From positions 60,544-124,543 of the forward strand of contig NZ_QWEI01000008.1 of NCBI RefSeq assembly GCF_003515775.1: a stretch of 64,000 nucleotides of DNA. The letters run 5' to 3'. This document shows, piece by piece, positions 52,839 to 61,741 of this stretch. The DNA is from Ureibacillus yapensis (GTDB taxonomy: Bacteria; Bacillota; Bacilli; Bacillales_A; Planococcaceae). The notes under the pieces are model-generated. The model saw only the letters and a list, made by a program, of their open reading frames with translations, did not search any database and was not told where the DNA came from. A program made the position numbers and the translations under genes. Every line of letters starts with the position of its first letter. Positions within the stretch are counted from its first letter, which is position 1.

Positions 52839-53642
52839 ATGGATATATCAACACTAGTGGGGATTATTCTCGGAATTATTGCGGTGTTTGTGGGAATGGT
52901 GGTAAAAGGGGCAAGTTTAGGCGTTTTGATCAACCCAGCTGCCTTTTTGATAATTATCGTCGGAACGGTTGCATCCGTAACGATTGCCTTTCCGATGAGT
53001 GAACTGAAAAGAGTGCCCAAGCTATTTGGGATTATTTTTAAAGAACAAAAGCTTGCAAGTGATATAGAAATTATTAAAATGTTCTCGCAATGGGCTGATT
53101 TGGCACGTCGAGAAGGATTGCTGGCACTTGAAAGCAAGGCCTCCGAGGTGGAAGATCCATTCTTGAAAAATGGATTGACACTGGCAATCGATGGCCAAAA
53201 TGCCGACTATATTCGGGATGTTTTAACGGAAGAAGTAGAAGCGATGGAGGAACGCCATGCAAGCGGCGCCCAAATATTCTCGCAAGCTGGTACATATGCC
53301 CCGACTCTAGGGGTACTTGGAGCGGTTATTGGATTAATGGCGGCTTTAAAAGATATGAGTAATGTTGATGCACTGGGCCATGCCATCACGGCAGCCTTTG
53401 TTGCCACGCTGCTTGGTATTTTTACGGGGTACGTATTGTGGAATCCGTTCGCAAATAAGTTGAAACGCAAGTCCGCTGTGGAAGTGAAACAAAAACAATT
53501 AATGATTGAAGGAATTCTATCCGTTTTGGAAGGTGAAGCCCCTCGCGTGATTGAACAAAAACTTGCTTCTTATTTACCGACGGAAGAACGCCGCAAAATC
53601 TCTAACGAAAGCGGGGAGGATGGTCTTGGCAAGGAAAGCTAA
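52839..53642 (+). CDS. motA: Flagellar motor stator protein MotA
   Basis: 267 residues with four membrane helices and the MotA hallmarks: ADLARREGLLALE near residue 87, EEVEAMEERHASGAQIF near 130, and AGTYAPTLGVLGAVIGLM near 148. It is closer to proton-type MotA of B. subtilis than to sodium MotP by overall resemblance. It forms the stator ring with MotB, whose start codon lies inside the end of motA (17-base overlap). GGAGG precedes the ATG. Confidence 0.96.
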   Translation: MDISTLVGIILGIIAVFVGMVVKGASLGVLINPAAFLIIIVGTVASVTIAFPMSELKRVPKLFGIIFKEQKLASDIEIIKMFSQWADLARREGLLALESKASEVEDPFLKNGLTLAIDGQNADYIRDVLTEEVEAMEERHASGAQIFSQAGTYAPTLGVLGAVIGLMAALKDMSNVDALGHAITAAFVATLLGIFTGYVLWNPFANKLKRKSAVEVKQKQLMIEGILSVLEGEAPRVIEQKLASYLPTEERRKISNESGEDGLGKES

Positions 53643-54393
53643 AAAGAAAAAACATGATGATCATGTGGACGAGTCATGGCTATTGCCCTATTCTGACTTA
53701 ATGACGCTTTTATTAGCTTTGTTTATTGTATTATTTGCATCCAGTACAGTGGATCAGGACAAGCTTGCGAAAATGTCTGCTGTATTCAATGAAATTTTTG
53801 AGGGCGGTACGAGTTTTATGGATCATACTTCGGTAATTGAACAGCCAAATACAATTACAGATGGGATCTCGGAACAAGAAGCCGCTTATATTGAAGACCA
53901 AAGAGAATTGCAGGAAATTCAGGGCCGTGTTGATAATTTTATCGCGGTGAATGAATTGGAAAGCACATTTGCTACCCAAATGACGGATGAAGGATTGTTG
54001 ATCACCATCCGGAGCAGTATTTTATTTGACCCCGGTAAAGCGGATGTAAAGACAAATTATAATGAAATAGCGACAGAACTATCAAAGATTTTGGAGATGG
54101 ATCCTGCCAGATACATCGTAGTAACCGGCCATACTGACAATATACCTCAAAACACGGCGGAATTCGGATCAAACTGGGAGCTTTCCGTGATGCGTGCAGT
54201 GAATGTGATGAAGATGATTATACAAAGCAATCCAAACTTGGATCCAAAGTACTTCAGCGCAAAAGGCTATGGAGAATTCAATCCGATTGCCTCCAATGAA
54301 ACACGGGAAGGCAGAGCCAAAAATCGCCGTGTAGAAGTGCTGGTTCAACAACTTGTAAAAGAAGATGGAAGTAAAGTGGACATAACTCAATAA
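53626..54393 (+). CDS. motB: Flagellar motor stator protein MotB
   Basis: 255 residues: a basic N-terminus, one membrane helix with the ion-binding Asp24 in LLPYSDLMTLLLALFIV, and a C-terminal OmpA-like peptidoglycan-binding domain (VTGHTDNIPQ near residue 165, AKNRRVEVLV near 235). It anchors the stator to the wall. TTG 53626 is 7 bases behind GGGGAGG and gives the same start as B. subtilis MotB (MARK); an ATG at 53620 is too near the ribosome site. Confidence 0.96.
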   Translation: MARKAKKKKHDDHVDESWLLPYSDLMTLLLALFIVLFASSTVDQDKLAKMSAVFNEIFEGGTSFMDHTSVIEQPNTITDGISEQEAAYIEDQRELQEIQGRVDNFIAVNELESTFATQMTDEGLLITIRSSILFDPGKADVKTNYNEIATELSKILEMDPARYIVVTGHTDNIPQNTAEFGSNWELSVMRAVNVMKMIIQSNPNLDPKYFSAKGYGEFNPIASNETREGRAKNRRVEVLVQQLVKEDGSKVDITQ

Positions 54394-54400
54394 TACAACG

Positions 54401-54431
54401 GGCTCGAAAAATCATTTTCGGGTCTTTTTTT
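54401..54431 (+). terminator. Terminator after motB
   Basis: GGCTCGAAAA/TTTTCGGGTC stem (with G-T pairs) and a T7 run. Confidence 0.85.
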
Positions 54432-54477
54432 CTGCAATTTTAGAGTTGTAACTTGAGCAGAGTATGGTTAAAGCAAA

Positions 54478-54800
54478 GATTGAATAGAATTCGAATAAGC
54501 CCGGTTTAGGTTCAGTTGGTGAAAAACCGGTCGAATAGAGTGCGTGTAAAAGCCGATATGGGTTCAGCTGATATGAAAACGGTCGAATAGAGCATGTCTA
54601 AAAGCCGGTTTGCAGCGAGCTGAAGTAAAAACGGTCGAATAGAGTCTGTCTAAAAGCTGGTTTGCAGCTAGCTGATATGAAAACGGTCGAATAGAGCATG
54701 TCTAAAAGCCAGTTTGCAGCTATCTGAAGTAAAAATGGTCGAATAGAGTCTGTCTAAATGCAGGTTTGCAGCTAGCTAAAGTAAAAACGGTCGAATAGAA
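54478..54800 (+). repeat. 52-bp tandem repeat array (minisatellite)
   Basis: GGTCGAATAG recurs at 54529, 54581, 54633, 54685, 54737 and 54789: an exact 52-base period, six occurrences, plus a diverged unit to the left. Units share GTCTAAAAGC and TTTGCAGC. Two variants alternate (AGCATG... with GAAGTA, and AGTCTG/AGTGCG... with GATATG), giving a 104-base higher-order period. The period is not a multiple of three and no gene spans it. Confidence 0.92.
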
Positions 54801-54898
54801 AACCTTTAAAACCTACCTATCGAAAAAGTCCACATTATCCACCTCAATTTAACCCATACTTTATATATGCACTTTTAATATTTTAGAATATCTCCAGT

Positions 54899-54927
54899 TT
54901 GACTCTATATAAACAATAGTTTATAAT
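54899..54927 (+). promoter_or_regulatory. Sigma-A promoter of psuK-psuG
   Basis: TTGACT, 17 bases, TATAAT, ending 37 bases before the start codon. Confidence 0.8.
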
Positions 54928-54964
54928 CTTAAACAAATGTTTGAAGAGTGAGGTGTAATGATTA

Positions 54965-56053
54965 GTGAATGAAAAAGAGCAGCTTGTTCTCCAAACAATC
55001 AAGAGCAACCCTTTTCTATCCCAACAAGAAATGGCTGAAGTTTTAAATATACCTCGCCCGACTTTGGCCAATATTATTTCGGGACTTATAAAAAAGGGCG
55101 AGATTATTGGAAGGGCATATGTGCTGCCTGAAAGGAATTCGATTTTTGCAATTGGGGGAGCGAATGTTGACCGCAAATTCCATATCGATGGCTCGGTACA
55201 GCATGGCACATCAAATCCCTCCACGGTTACGGAAAGCGTAGGCGGTGTTGCCAGGAACGTTGCCGAGAACCTGGGCCGCTTTGGAAATGACGTAAAACTC
55301 ATTACATTAATCGGACAAGACCACGGTGCAAAGGTCATCGAAAATGAAAGCCATGCCTTTATCAATTTTGATTATGTAGAAGAATTGCCCGATTTAAAGA
55401 CAGGTTCCTATAGTGCAGTATTAGATCGCAAGGGTGAGTTAATACTCGCAATGGCAGATATGTCGATTTATGATTATTTGCTCCCACCCGTACTAATAAA
55501 ACACGAAGCCGCTTTAAGTAATGCGAAATGTATTATTATTGATCTAAATTGTCCGAAAGAAACTGTAGAATATCTGCAGAATCTTGCCAGCATCCGTGAG
55601 ATTCCTTTGGCAATCGTGCCTGTATCGGCACCGAAAATGAAAAATATGCCGAAGGATTTATCGGGAGTTGCTTACTTTATCGTAAATCGCGACGAAGTGG
55701 AATCCTACTTGAATATTCAAATGAAGAACAAAGAGGATTATTCAAATGCCGTCAGCACGCTATTGGAAATGGGTGCAAAAAACGTCATTTTGACTTTGGG
55801 GGAACAAGGAGCAATGGCAGGCAATAAAGATGGCATCCATCATTTTGAAGCGGAGAAAACGCAGGAAATCATTGATGTCACGGGGGCAGGAGATGCTTTT
55901 GTTGCCGGATTTATGCATGCCGTATTAAATGAGGAAAGCTTCATCGATGCAGTGAATTTTGGGCAATATAATGCATCGAAAACATTGCAATCCAATAAAA
56001 CAGTAAGACAAGACATAACAGCCGAAGAATTAAACAATTGGAGGAACAAATAA
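54965..56053 (+). CDS. psuK: Pseudouridine kinase with N-terminal winged helix (PfkB family)
   Basis: 362 residues. An N-terminal helix-turn-helix (about 1-52, [24 protein letters not shown]) precedes a PfkB sugar-kinase domain with [13 protein letters not shown] near residue 90 and the catalytic [13 protein letters not shown] near 305. It phosphorylates pseudouridine at the 5' position; the glycosidase gene starts one base after its stop. The fused HTH suggests self-regulation, a known arrangement in this subfamily. GTG start behind GAGGTG. Confidence 0.93.
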   Translation: MNEKEQLVLQTIKSNPFLSQQEMAEVLNIPRPTLANIISGLIKKGEIIGRAYVLPERNSIFAIGGANVDRKFHIDGSVQHGTSNPSTVTESVGGVARNVAENLGRFGNDVKLITLIGQDHGAKVIENESHAFINFDYVEELPDLKTGSYSAVLDRKGELILAMADMSIYDYLLPPVLIKHEAALSNAKCIIIDLNCPKETVEYLQNLASIREIPLAIVPVSAPKMKNMPKDLSGVAYFIVNRDEVESYLNIQMKNKEDYSNAVSTLLEMGAKNVILTLGEQGAMAGNKDGIHHFEAEKTQEIIDVTGAGDAFVAGFMHAVLNEESFIDAVNFGQYNASKTLQSNKTVRQDITAEELNNWRNK

Positions 56054-56054
56054 C

Positions 56055-56969
56055 ATGGAAAAATATTTATCATATTCACAAGAAGTATTAGAAGCGAAGG
56101 AAAAAGGCCTGCCAATCGTAGCGCTTGAATCAACAATTATCTCACACGGAATGCCGTATCCACAAAACGTACAAACAGCACGTGAAGTAGAACAAATTAT
56201 TCGCGACAAAGGAGCAGTACCGGCAACAATTGCCATCATTGACGGCCAAATCAAAATCGGTCTTACAGATGAAGAACTTGAAATGTTCGGCAACGCCGAC
56301 AATGTGGCAAAAGCTTCACGCCGAGATCTTGGCTATCTAGTAGCAACAAAGAAACTAGGAGCTACAACTGTAGCGGCAACAATGATTGCTGCTGAACTTG
56401 CGGGAATCGAATTGTTTGTTACTGGCGGTATCGGAGGAGTTCATAGAGGAGCTGAAACAACAATGGATGTTTCTGCAGACTTGGAAGAGTTGGCTCAAAC
56501 AAATGTTGCCGTAGTCTGTGCAGGAGCAAAATCTATCCTGGACATCGGTTTAACACTTGAATATCTTGAAACAAAAGGTGTACCTGTTGTTGGTTACGGA
56601 ACAGACATGCTGCCAGCCTTCTATACAAGAGAAAGCGAGTTCTCGGTTAACTTCCGAGCAGACAATACGCAAGAAGTAGCGGACATGATGAGAGCGAAAT
56701 GGGATCTAGGTTTAGTTGGCGGAGCAGTTATTGCAAACCCAATTCCTGAAGAAGATGCACTTGAAGCAAGCTTCATTAACGGCATTATCCAAACAGCTTT
56801 AACAGAAGCTAAAGAAAACGGAATCAAAGGGAAAGAGGTAACACCATTCCTTTTAGGAAAAGTAAAAGAATTAACTGAAGGAAAATCATTGGAAGCAAAC
56901 ATTGCCCTTGTAAAACACAACGCACGAGTTGGAGCAGAAATCGCAGTAGCACTAAATCAAAATAAATAA
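56055..56969 (+). CDS. psuG: Pseudouridine-5'-phosphate glycosidase
   Basis: 304 residues of the PsuG/IndA family: [17 protein letters not shown] near residue 23, [14 protein letters not shown] near 122 and [17 protein letters not shown] near 190 are family blocks. It splits pseudouridine 5'-phosphate into uracil and ribose 5-phosphate, using the product of the kinase just upstream. Codon use here is noticeably richer in A at third positions than its neighbours, as for a well-expressed gene. A structured repeat begins 8 bases after the stop. Confidence 0.95.
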   Translation: MEKYLSYSQEVLEAKEKGLPIVALESTIISHGMPYPQNVQTAREVEQIIRDKGAVPATIAIIDGQIKIGLTDEELEMFGNADNVAKASRRDLGYLVATKKLGATTVAATMIAAELAGIELFVTGGIGGVHRGAETTMDVSADLEELAQTNVAVVCAGAKSILDIGLTLEYLETKGVPVVGYGTDMLPAFYTRESEFSVNFRADNTQEVADMMRAKWDLGLVGGAVIANPIPEEDALEASFINGIIQTALTEAKENGIKGKEVTPFLLGKVKELTEGKSLEANIALVKHNARVGAEIAVALNQNK

Positions 56970-56976
56970 TATGAAA

Positions 56977-57144
56977 AGCGGAGGCGTCCTGTTTAGCCCC
57001 GCGTCGGCGAAAACGCCACGTCCTGTGGCATCGCCGACATGACTCACATCCTGTGAGCCTGAAGCGCTGGAAGGCCCGAATCGCGAAGCTTTTACAGCTT
57101 TCGACCGAGGGACTGAAGCGACTCGAGGGGCTGGCCGCCGCGCT
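56977..57144 (-). repeat. Structured intergenic repeat, copy 4
   Basis: A 168-bp element, reverse orientation relative to copies 2 and 3. Outer arms AGCG...GGCG...TAGCCCC pair with GGGGCTG...CGCC...CGCT. Inside are TCGGCG/CGCCGA enclosing GCCAC-gtcct-GTGGC, then CTCAC-atcct-GTGAG, then CGAAGC/GCTTTCG. Stem bases differ from copy 1 while pairing is kept. No coding function. Confidence 0.88.
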
Positions 57145-57180
57145 GAATATTGTTGAAAGTCAATATTTTTTCTTACAAAT

Positions 57181-57229
57181 AAAAAAAGTTCCCAACGAGA
57201 AGATGATTTCTTCGTGTTGGGAACTTTTT
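57181..57229. terminator. Terminator next to yfkK
   Basis: AAAAAAGTTCCCAAC/GTTGGGAACTTTTTT stem, T runs on both exits; serves yfkK on the minus strand and possibly psuG. Confidence 0.88.
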
Positions 57230-57248
57230 TGTCCGCAATTAATTGGCT

Positions 57249-57470
57249 TTATCTTCTCAATGCGCCTAATTCGGAAACGATCGCCTGCATTTCACTCGGA
57301 CTGAAAGTGCTGCGTTTCATGACCATTTCATAAAGATATAAAATATCTTCATAATGTTCATCCGAAAAGTTTTCCGACTTCATAGCGTCAACATTGACCA
57401 TGCGTAGTTTTTCTTTCATTTGTTCGACCATATAAATAATATTTTCTTTCGATGGTTGTGTTAAATCCAT
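57249..57470 (-). CDS. yfkK: UPF0435 protein YfkK (DUF1128)
   Basis: 73 residues, the length of B. subtilis YfkK (71). The block [18 protein letters not shown] and the C-terminal [17 protein letters not shown] are family-typical. Function is unknown. ATG 57470 follows AAAGGTGGGG; the longer frame to 57497 begins before that site. Confidence 0.9.
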   Translation of the reverse strand: MDLTQPSKENIIYMVEQMKEKLRMVNVDAMKSENFSDEHYEDILYLYEMVMKRSTFSPSEMQAIVSELGALRR

Positions 57471-57556
57471 TTTTTCCCCACCTTTCAAAGTATCCATTTA
57501 ATCATTCCATTCCTTGCCCTTCCTTGTCAATAATAATCGAACGGTCTTTTAACAGG

Positions 57557-57581
57557 GTTACATTTTTTATAAAATGGGTAA
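57557..57581 (+). promoter_or_regulatory. Possible sigma-B promoter of the YtxH-like gene
   Basis: GTTACA, 13 bases, GGGTAA against GTTTAA-N12/14-GGGTAT. The -35 is poor. Mentioned because ytxH of B. subtilis is a sigma-B gene. Confidence 0.35.
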
Positions 57582-57637
57582 TGTATAGAAAATATTAACA
57601 AGTCAAAAGGTAGACTAAGTTAGGAGGTAAAATCGGA

Positions 57638-57973
57638 ATGAATGAAAGCAAATTAATGAAATTTGTATTAGTCGGAGCAGCTGCAGGTGCAGTCATTAGT
57701 ATGTTTGACCGTAAAACAAGAGAGAATACTAAAGAAAAGACAAAACAAATGAAAGATATGGCTGTCTACTATGCGAAGAACCGAGACGAGCTGCAAAGAA
57801 TGCTTGAGCAAAAAATTGAAGTGGCACAAGAAGTATATGAAAATGCTTCAACAAATATTAGCACAATCATAAGTAAAATGGATGATGTAAAAGAAATACC
57901 GGCAAGCGTGCAGAATATGGTAAGTGATACGAAAAACATTGTTAAGAATTCCAATGCTGAAAGACTGAACTAA
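57638..57973 (+). CDS. YtxH-like general stress protein
   Basis: 111 residues: a short hydrophobic N-terminal segment with small residues (VLVGAAAGAVISMF) followed by a basic turn and a long amphipathic helix/coiled coil, the layout of YtxH-domain proteins. These are membrane-associated general stress proteins of unknown activity. The ribosome site is TTAGGAGG. It may form a unit with the BrkB-like gene 130 bases downstream. Confidence 0.75.
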   Translation: MNESKLMKFVLVGAAAGAVISMFDRKTRENTKEKTKQMKDMAVYYAKNRDELQRMLEQKIEVAQEVYENASTNISTIISKMDDVKEIPASVQNMVSDTKNIVKNSNAERLN

Positions 57974-58101
57974 CTCTAATTCAAACTGCGGCGAAGTTTG
58001 CCGCAGCTACTACATAGCGTTTTAAATGTGAGGGAAGCGTTGGAGAAAGTCATGATAATAACGATGCATATAATTTGTCATTGAGGGGAAGTGGGCTGAA
58101 T

Positions 58102-59031
58102 TTGCTGGGTGAAAAGAAAGAAAAGAATGAACATGAAGCCGTTAATAATATAAGATCATTTTTCAATCCGGATGAATCAAAAATTGATATCACGACCACG
58201 AAAGGGTTTTTTCAAGACCTAATCGTACGCATGAAAGATATAGATGTTTCAGGAATGGGTGCCCAATTAGCGTACTTCTTCTTACTATCCTTCTTCCCTT
58301 TATTGATTTCCATTATTACGTTGGTACCTTATTTGAATATTAATCAAGAGGAAGTATTCAATTTCCTGCAGACGATTGTACCCGCCGAGGTGTTTTTATT
58401 AACACAAGGGACTTTAACTGAACTGTTAACAACGCAAAATGGCGGTGGGCTGTTGTCCATCGGGATCTTGGGTACCCTTTGGTCGGCTTCAAGGGGGGTC
58501 AACGCGCTGACCAAAACATTAAACGGCGCATATGAAACAGAACCCAAGTCTGGATTGATCAGCCGTGGTCTGTCGTTAGTGTTTACGATTGCTCTAGTTG
58601 TTGTCATCCTGATCGCTTTAGCCATCCCGATTTTTGGATACCAGTTTGCCTATACACTTTTTAATTATTTGGGAGTAGAAGAAACATTTGCTAATTTTTG
58701 GGAGATGGTTCGGATGTTTCTTCCCCCGGTGTTAATTTTTATCGTGCTAAACCTATTGTACTGGGTGATCCCGAATACCGACCCTAGATTGAAGCTGTTT
58801 AGTGTATTGCCTGGATCGATTTTCTCCACGGTCGCCTGGGTCATCTTGATTTACGGTTTTTCATTCTATGTAAATAATTTTGGCAACTATGCTTCTACTT
58901 ACGGAAGTATCGCCGGGGTTATTATACTGATGCTATGGCTGTATTTCACCGGAATGATTCTGATTTTCGGTGGCCTAATCAATGCTTCGGTGCACAAACG
59001 GTCGCTGGTGAAAAAGGGATATAAAGAATAA
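58102..59031 (+). CDS. YihY/BrkB family inner-membrane protein
   Basis: 309 residues, six membrane helices, with the family signature MGAQLAYFFLLSFFPLLI near residue 55 and YGSIAGVIILMLWLYFTGMILIFG-type C-terminal helices. It resembles YfkH of B. subtilis. The family was once called ribonuclease BN; that role is now rejected and the function is unknown. A 45-residue charged N-terminal extension is unusual. The start is uncertain: TTG 58102 follows GAGGGGAAG at about 11 bases; TTG 58075 is also in frame but has no site. Confidence 0.85.
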   Translation: MLGEKKEKNEHEAVNNIRSFFNPDESKIDITTTKGFFQDLIVRMKDIDVSGMGAQLAYFFLLSFFPLLISIITLVPYLNINQEEVFNFLQTIVPAEVFLLTQGTLTELLTTQNGGGLLSIGILGTLWSASRGVNALTKTLNGAYETEPKSGLISRGLSLVFTIALVVVILIALAIPIFGYQFAYTLFNYLGVEETFANFWEMVRMFLPPVLIFIVLNLLYWVIPNTDPRLKLFSVLPGSIFSTVAWVILIYGFSFYVNNFGNYASTYGSIAGVIILMLWLYFTGMILIFGGLINASVHKRSLVKKGYKE

Positions 59032-59070
59032 AAGGTTGACCGGGTTTGTTTTCCGGCCAACCTTCTTTTT
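59031..59070. terminator. Bidirectional terminator between BrkB-like and pfeT-like genes
   Basis: AAAGGTTG-a-CCGG paired with CCGG-c-CAACCTT and T run, between convergent genes; it overlaps the final bases of both. Confidence 0.85.
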
Positions 59071-60967
59071 AGGATTTTAACATTCGCAAACCGTTTAAAA
59101 TTACTAAAATCGTGCTTCCCTCATGGCCAATGACTCCAAATGGAAGGTCGACGATTTGCAAAAAGTTGGAGATGATTAAAAGTGCAATGACTGCAATTGA
59201 AAAAATGATGTTTTGCTTGACGATTTTTTGCATTTTTTTGGATAAACGAACAGCATAGGCGATTTTGGATAAATCATTCTTCATCAATACAACATCTGCA
59301 GTTTCCAAAGCAACATCTGTTCCTCCGCCCATCGCAATTCCAACTGTTGCAGTCGCAAGTGCCGGTGCATCATTAATGCCATCGCCAACCATGCCAACAT
59401 TGCTGTATTTATCTAAATATCCTTTAATATGGTTCACTTTTGTTTCAGGCAAGCATTCTGCAATATACTCATTGACACCAGCTTCTTTGGCAATGGTTTT
59501 TGCGGTTTTTTTATTATCACCTGTAAGCATCGCCACGGAGATGCCAAGCTCTTTCAAAAGTTTTACCGCATCTTTTGCCTCATCCCGTACTGTATCTTTC
59601 ATGGCGACTAAAGCTGCAATGCCTTGGTCATCTTTCATGAATATAACGGTTTTTCCTTCCTCCGCTAATTTACCGGCAGCTGAATCGGCGAACTGTGCCG
59701 CTTCTTCTCGACCTACAAACTCAGGTTTTCCTACAAGATAAGCGGCATTTTGAATGGTTGCTTTTAAACCCCAGCCTGGCACATCTTCTATCTCGATCCC
59801 TTGTGTCGGCTCGATCTTTTGATTTTTCGCATATTGCATAATGGCGTGAGCCAATGGATGGTTTGATTGAGCTTCAATTGATGCCAATGTGGCAATCGCT
59901 TCAGCTTCGCTTAAATTTTCCCTGACGATTACATCCGTTACAGAGGGTTTACCCACCGTTAAAGTCCCTGTTTTATCGACTGCCAATAATTGAAGGGCAC
60001 TTAGATGTTCCAAGTGAACCCCGCCTTTAAAGAGGATTCCCTTTCTTGCACCATTTGAGATGGCGGAAAGAGTCGCCGGTGTAATGGAAGCGACAAGGGC
60101 ACAGGGCGAAGCGACAACCAATAAAACCATTGCCCGGTAGAACGTTGTTGTCCAATCCCACCCAAGTAAATAATGGGGAAGGAACAACATGAGTACAACC
60201 GTTGCCAAAACAAATTTTACATATCTGCCTTCAAACTTTTCGATAAATTGCTGAGAAGGAGATTTTTCGCTTTGCGCTGATTGAACAAGTGTAATAATTC
60301 TTTGGAATAGTGTTTCGGTATTTGGTTTGGTCATATTAACGGTCAATGTTCCATTTAAATTTACCGTACCGGCATATACTTCATCCCCGACTTGCTTTGT
60401 AACAGGCATGGATTCACCACTGATTGCAGATTCATCAATTGTAGAATTTCCTTTGAAAATTTGCCCGTCAACCGGAATTCGTTCACCTGGTTTAATCAAT
60501 AAATGGTCTCCGATTTTTAATGAAGAAACGGGAACTTTGATCGGCTGAAATCCCCCGCGTACCAGCCAGGCTTCCTCGGGCTGCAAATTCATGAGAGCGG
60601 AAATTTCGCGATGGCTTTTATTCATCGCATAGGTTTCGAGTGCACCGCTTAATGCAAATATGAAGATAAGTATTGCCCCTTCCGTCCAATAGCCAATAAT
60701 GGCTGAACCAATGGCAGCTAAAATCATCAATAATTCCACATTTAAATTTTTATTCTCGAGTGTATCTAAAATGCCCTCTTTTGCTTTGGCATAGCCTCCA
60801 ATGACAAATGCCGTTAGATAAGCAATTACAGAAGCTGTGGACAAGCCTGCAGTTTCCAGACGCCATGCGAGCAAAATGATTACGCCTGAAACAAGAGCCG
60901 CAATTAACTCCCCGTGTTCCTTTATTTTCTCAATTAAAACATTGTTTTCTCGATTAGTATTATCCAT
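59069..60967 (-). CDS. pfeT: P1B-4-type metal-transporting ATPase (PfeT/ZosA-like)
   Basis: 632 residues, close to B. subtilis PfeT (formerly ZosA). There is no N-terminal metal-binding domain. The actuator loop has SGES, TM-region motif SPCALVAS, phosphorylation site DKTGTLT, MLTGDNKKTAKT, and the last helices carry GHEGSTILVILNGLR. SPC plus HEGST defines the P1B-4 group, which exports Fe(II) and related ions. The perfect PerR box on its promoter fits PfeT, a PerR-controlled iron efflux pump that protects against peroxide and iron excess. Confidence 0.93.
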   Translation of the reverse strand: MDNTNRENNVLIEKIKEHGELIAALVSGVIILLAWRLETAGLSTASVIAYLTAFVIGGYAKAKEGILDTLENKNLNVELLMILAAIGSAIIGYWTEGAILIFIFALSGALETYAMNKSHREISALMNLQPEEAWLVRGGFQPIKVPVSSLKIGDHLLIKPGERIPVDGQIFKGNSTIDESAISGESMPVTKQVGDEVYAGTVNLNGTLTVNMTKPNTETLFQRIITLVQSAQSEKSPSQQFIEKFEGRYVKFVLATVVLMLFLPHYLLGWDWTTTFYRAMVLLVVASPCALVASITPATLSAISNGARKGILFKGGVHLEHLSALQLLAVDKTGTLTVGKPSVTDVIVRENLSEAEAIATLASIEAQSNHPLAHAIMQYAKNQKIEPTQGIEIEDVPGWGLKATIQNAAYLVGKPEFVGREEAAQFADSAAGKLAEEGKTVIFMKDDQGIAALVAMKDTVRDEAKDAVKLLKELGISVAMLTGDNKKTAKTIAKEAGVNEYIAECLPETKVNHIKGYLDKYSNVGMVGDGINDAPALATATVGIAMGGGTDVALETADVVLMKNDLSKIAYAVRLSKKMQKIVKQNIIFSIAVIALLIISNFLQIVDLPFGVIGHEGSTILVILNGLRMLKS

Positions 60968-60980
60968 ACAATCCTCCTTT

Positions 60981-60995
60981 TGATAATGAATATCA
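60981..60995. promoter_or_regulatory. Fur-box-like site in the pfeT leader
   Basis: TGATAATGAATATCA matches the 7-1-7 Fur consensus TGATAATnATTATCA at 13 of 14 positions. It lies between the promoter and the start codon, next to the ribosome site AAAGGAGG. Confidence 0.6.
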
Positions 60996-61023
60996 CTATC
61001 AAAGTGTTATTATAAAGAGATTT

Positions 61024-61038
61024 TGATAACGGTTTTCA
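61024..61038. promoter_or_regulatory. Second, weaker Fur-like site in the pfeT leader
   Basis: TGATAACGGTTTTCA matches the 7-1-7 consensus at 11 of 14 positions. May be chance in AT-rich DNA. Confidence 0.35.
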
Positions 61039-61072
61039 TTTATTTGATGTATTTGAAAAAATCATTTTTAAT

Positions 61073-61087
61073 TTATAATTATTATAA
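61073..61087. promoter_or_regulatory. PerR box, perfect consensus
   Basis: TTATAATTATTATAA is identical to the PerR consensus TTATAATnATTATAA and covers the -10 of the minus-strand promoter of the metal ATPase, so PerR bound here would block transcription until peroxide inactivates it. Confidence 0.88.
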
Positions 61088-61109
61088 TATAGACCGTTGA
61101 TTTTGTAAA
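61081..61109 (-). promoter_or_regulatory. Sigma-A promoter of the pfeT-like gene
   Basis: On the minus strand, TTTACA, exactly 17 bases, TATAAT. The leader to the start codon is about 105 bases. Confidence 0.8.
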
Positions 61110-61164
61110 TCCAATTGAATATTTTTTATGTAAGAGAGAAAAATAGCGAGGGTATTTTGTAAAT

Positions 61165-61189
61165 GTTTGAACACAATCTTGTCGGGAAT
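61165..61189 (+). promoter_or_regulatory. Sigma-B promoter of the general stress protein gene
   Basis: GTTTGA, 13 bases, GGGAAT against GTTTAA-N12/14-GGGTAT: 5/6 in each element. The product resembles YdaG (GS26), a sigma-B protein, so the match is meaningful. Confidence 0.7.
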
Positions 61190-61231
61190 GAGTTAGATAT
61201 AGTGAAAATAAGGAAGGAAAGGTGAAATTAA

Positions 61232-61726
61232 ATGAACGGTGAAGAATATCAAAAAACACGCGAGACGTTAAAAAATATAGTTGAAAGTGCCGATACGGCA
61301 ATGCTTGTGACGACAACGTTGGATGGCCATATTGTGTCAAGACCCATGCAGCTTCAAAAGGTGGAATTTAACGGAGATCTTTGGTTCTTAACCCTGAAAG
61401 ATACGGAAAAGTATTATGAAATAAAACATAACGATGTCGTAAATGTGGTGATCGCGGAGAAATCATATGCATCCATCACGGGGCACGCAGAAATTGTGGA
61501 TGATCTGGAACTTAAGAAAAAGTTCTGGAACAAAGCGTATGAAGATATGTTTAATATGGATTATACAGATCCCCGTGTTACGCTCATCAAAATCCACGCA
61601 GAGTCAGCGGAGTACTGGGATACAGGGTCAACCGTTAAATCGGCGTTTAACTTTGTCAGAAAAGTGGTAGGAAATGAAGAGCCAGGAAAGCCAAGCAACA
61701 GCACAAACCAAACTTTGGAATTGTAA
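61232..61726 (+). CDS. General stress protein 26-like, PNPOx-type flavin-binding fold
   Basis: 164 residues of the pyridoxamine-phosphate-oxidase-like split barrel: TAMLVTTTLDGHIVSRPMQL near residue 22, LWFLTLKDTEKYYEI near 47 and ESAEYWDTGS near 123. It resembles B. subtilis YdaG (GS26, 140 residues), a flavin-binding general stress protein, with a longer C-terminal tail. GGAAAGG precedes the ATG. A sigma-B-like promoter lies 43 bases upstream. Confidence 0.88.
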   Translation: MNGEEYQKTRETLKNIVESADTAMLVTTTLDGHIVSRPMQLQKVEFNGDLWFLTLKDTEKYYEIKHNDVVNVVIAEKSYASITGHAEIVDDLELKKKFWNKAYEDMFNMDYTDPRVTLIKIHAESAEYWDTGSTVKSAFNFVRKVVGNEEPGKPSNSTNQTLEL

Positions 61727-61741
61727 AACCCTCTTATATAG

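Noticed and set aside
53611-53625. ATG 53620 as motB start
   Set aside because: It touches the ribosome site; TTG 53626 has proper spacing and matches the family N-terminus.
54478-54800. CRISPR array
   Set aside because: The units are contiguous with an exact 52-base period and no unique spacers, and no cas genes are present.
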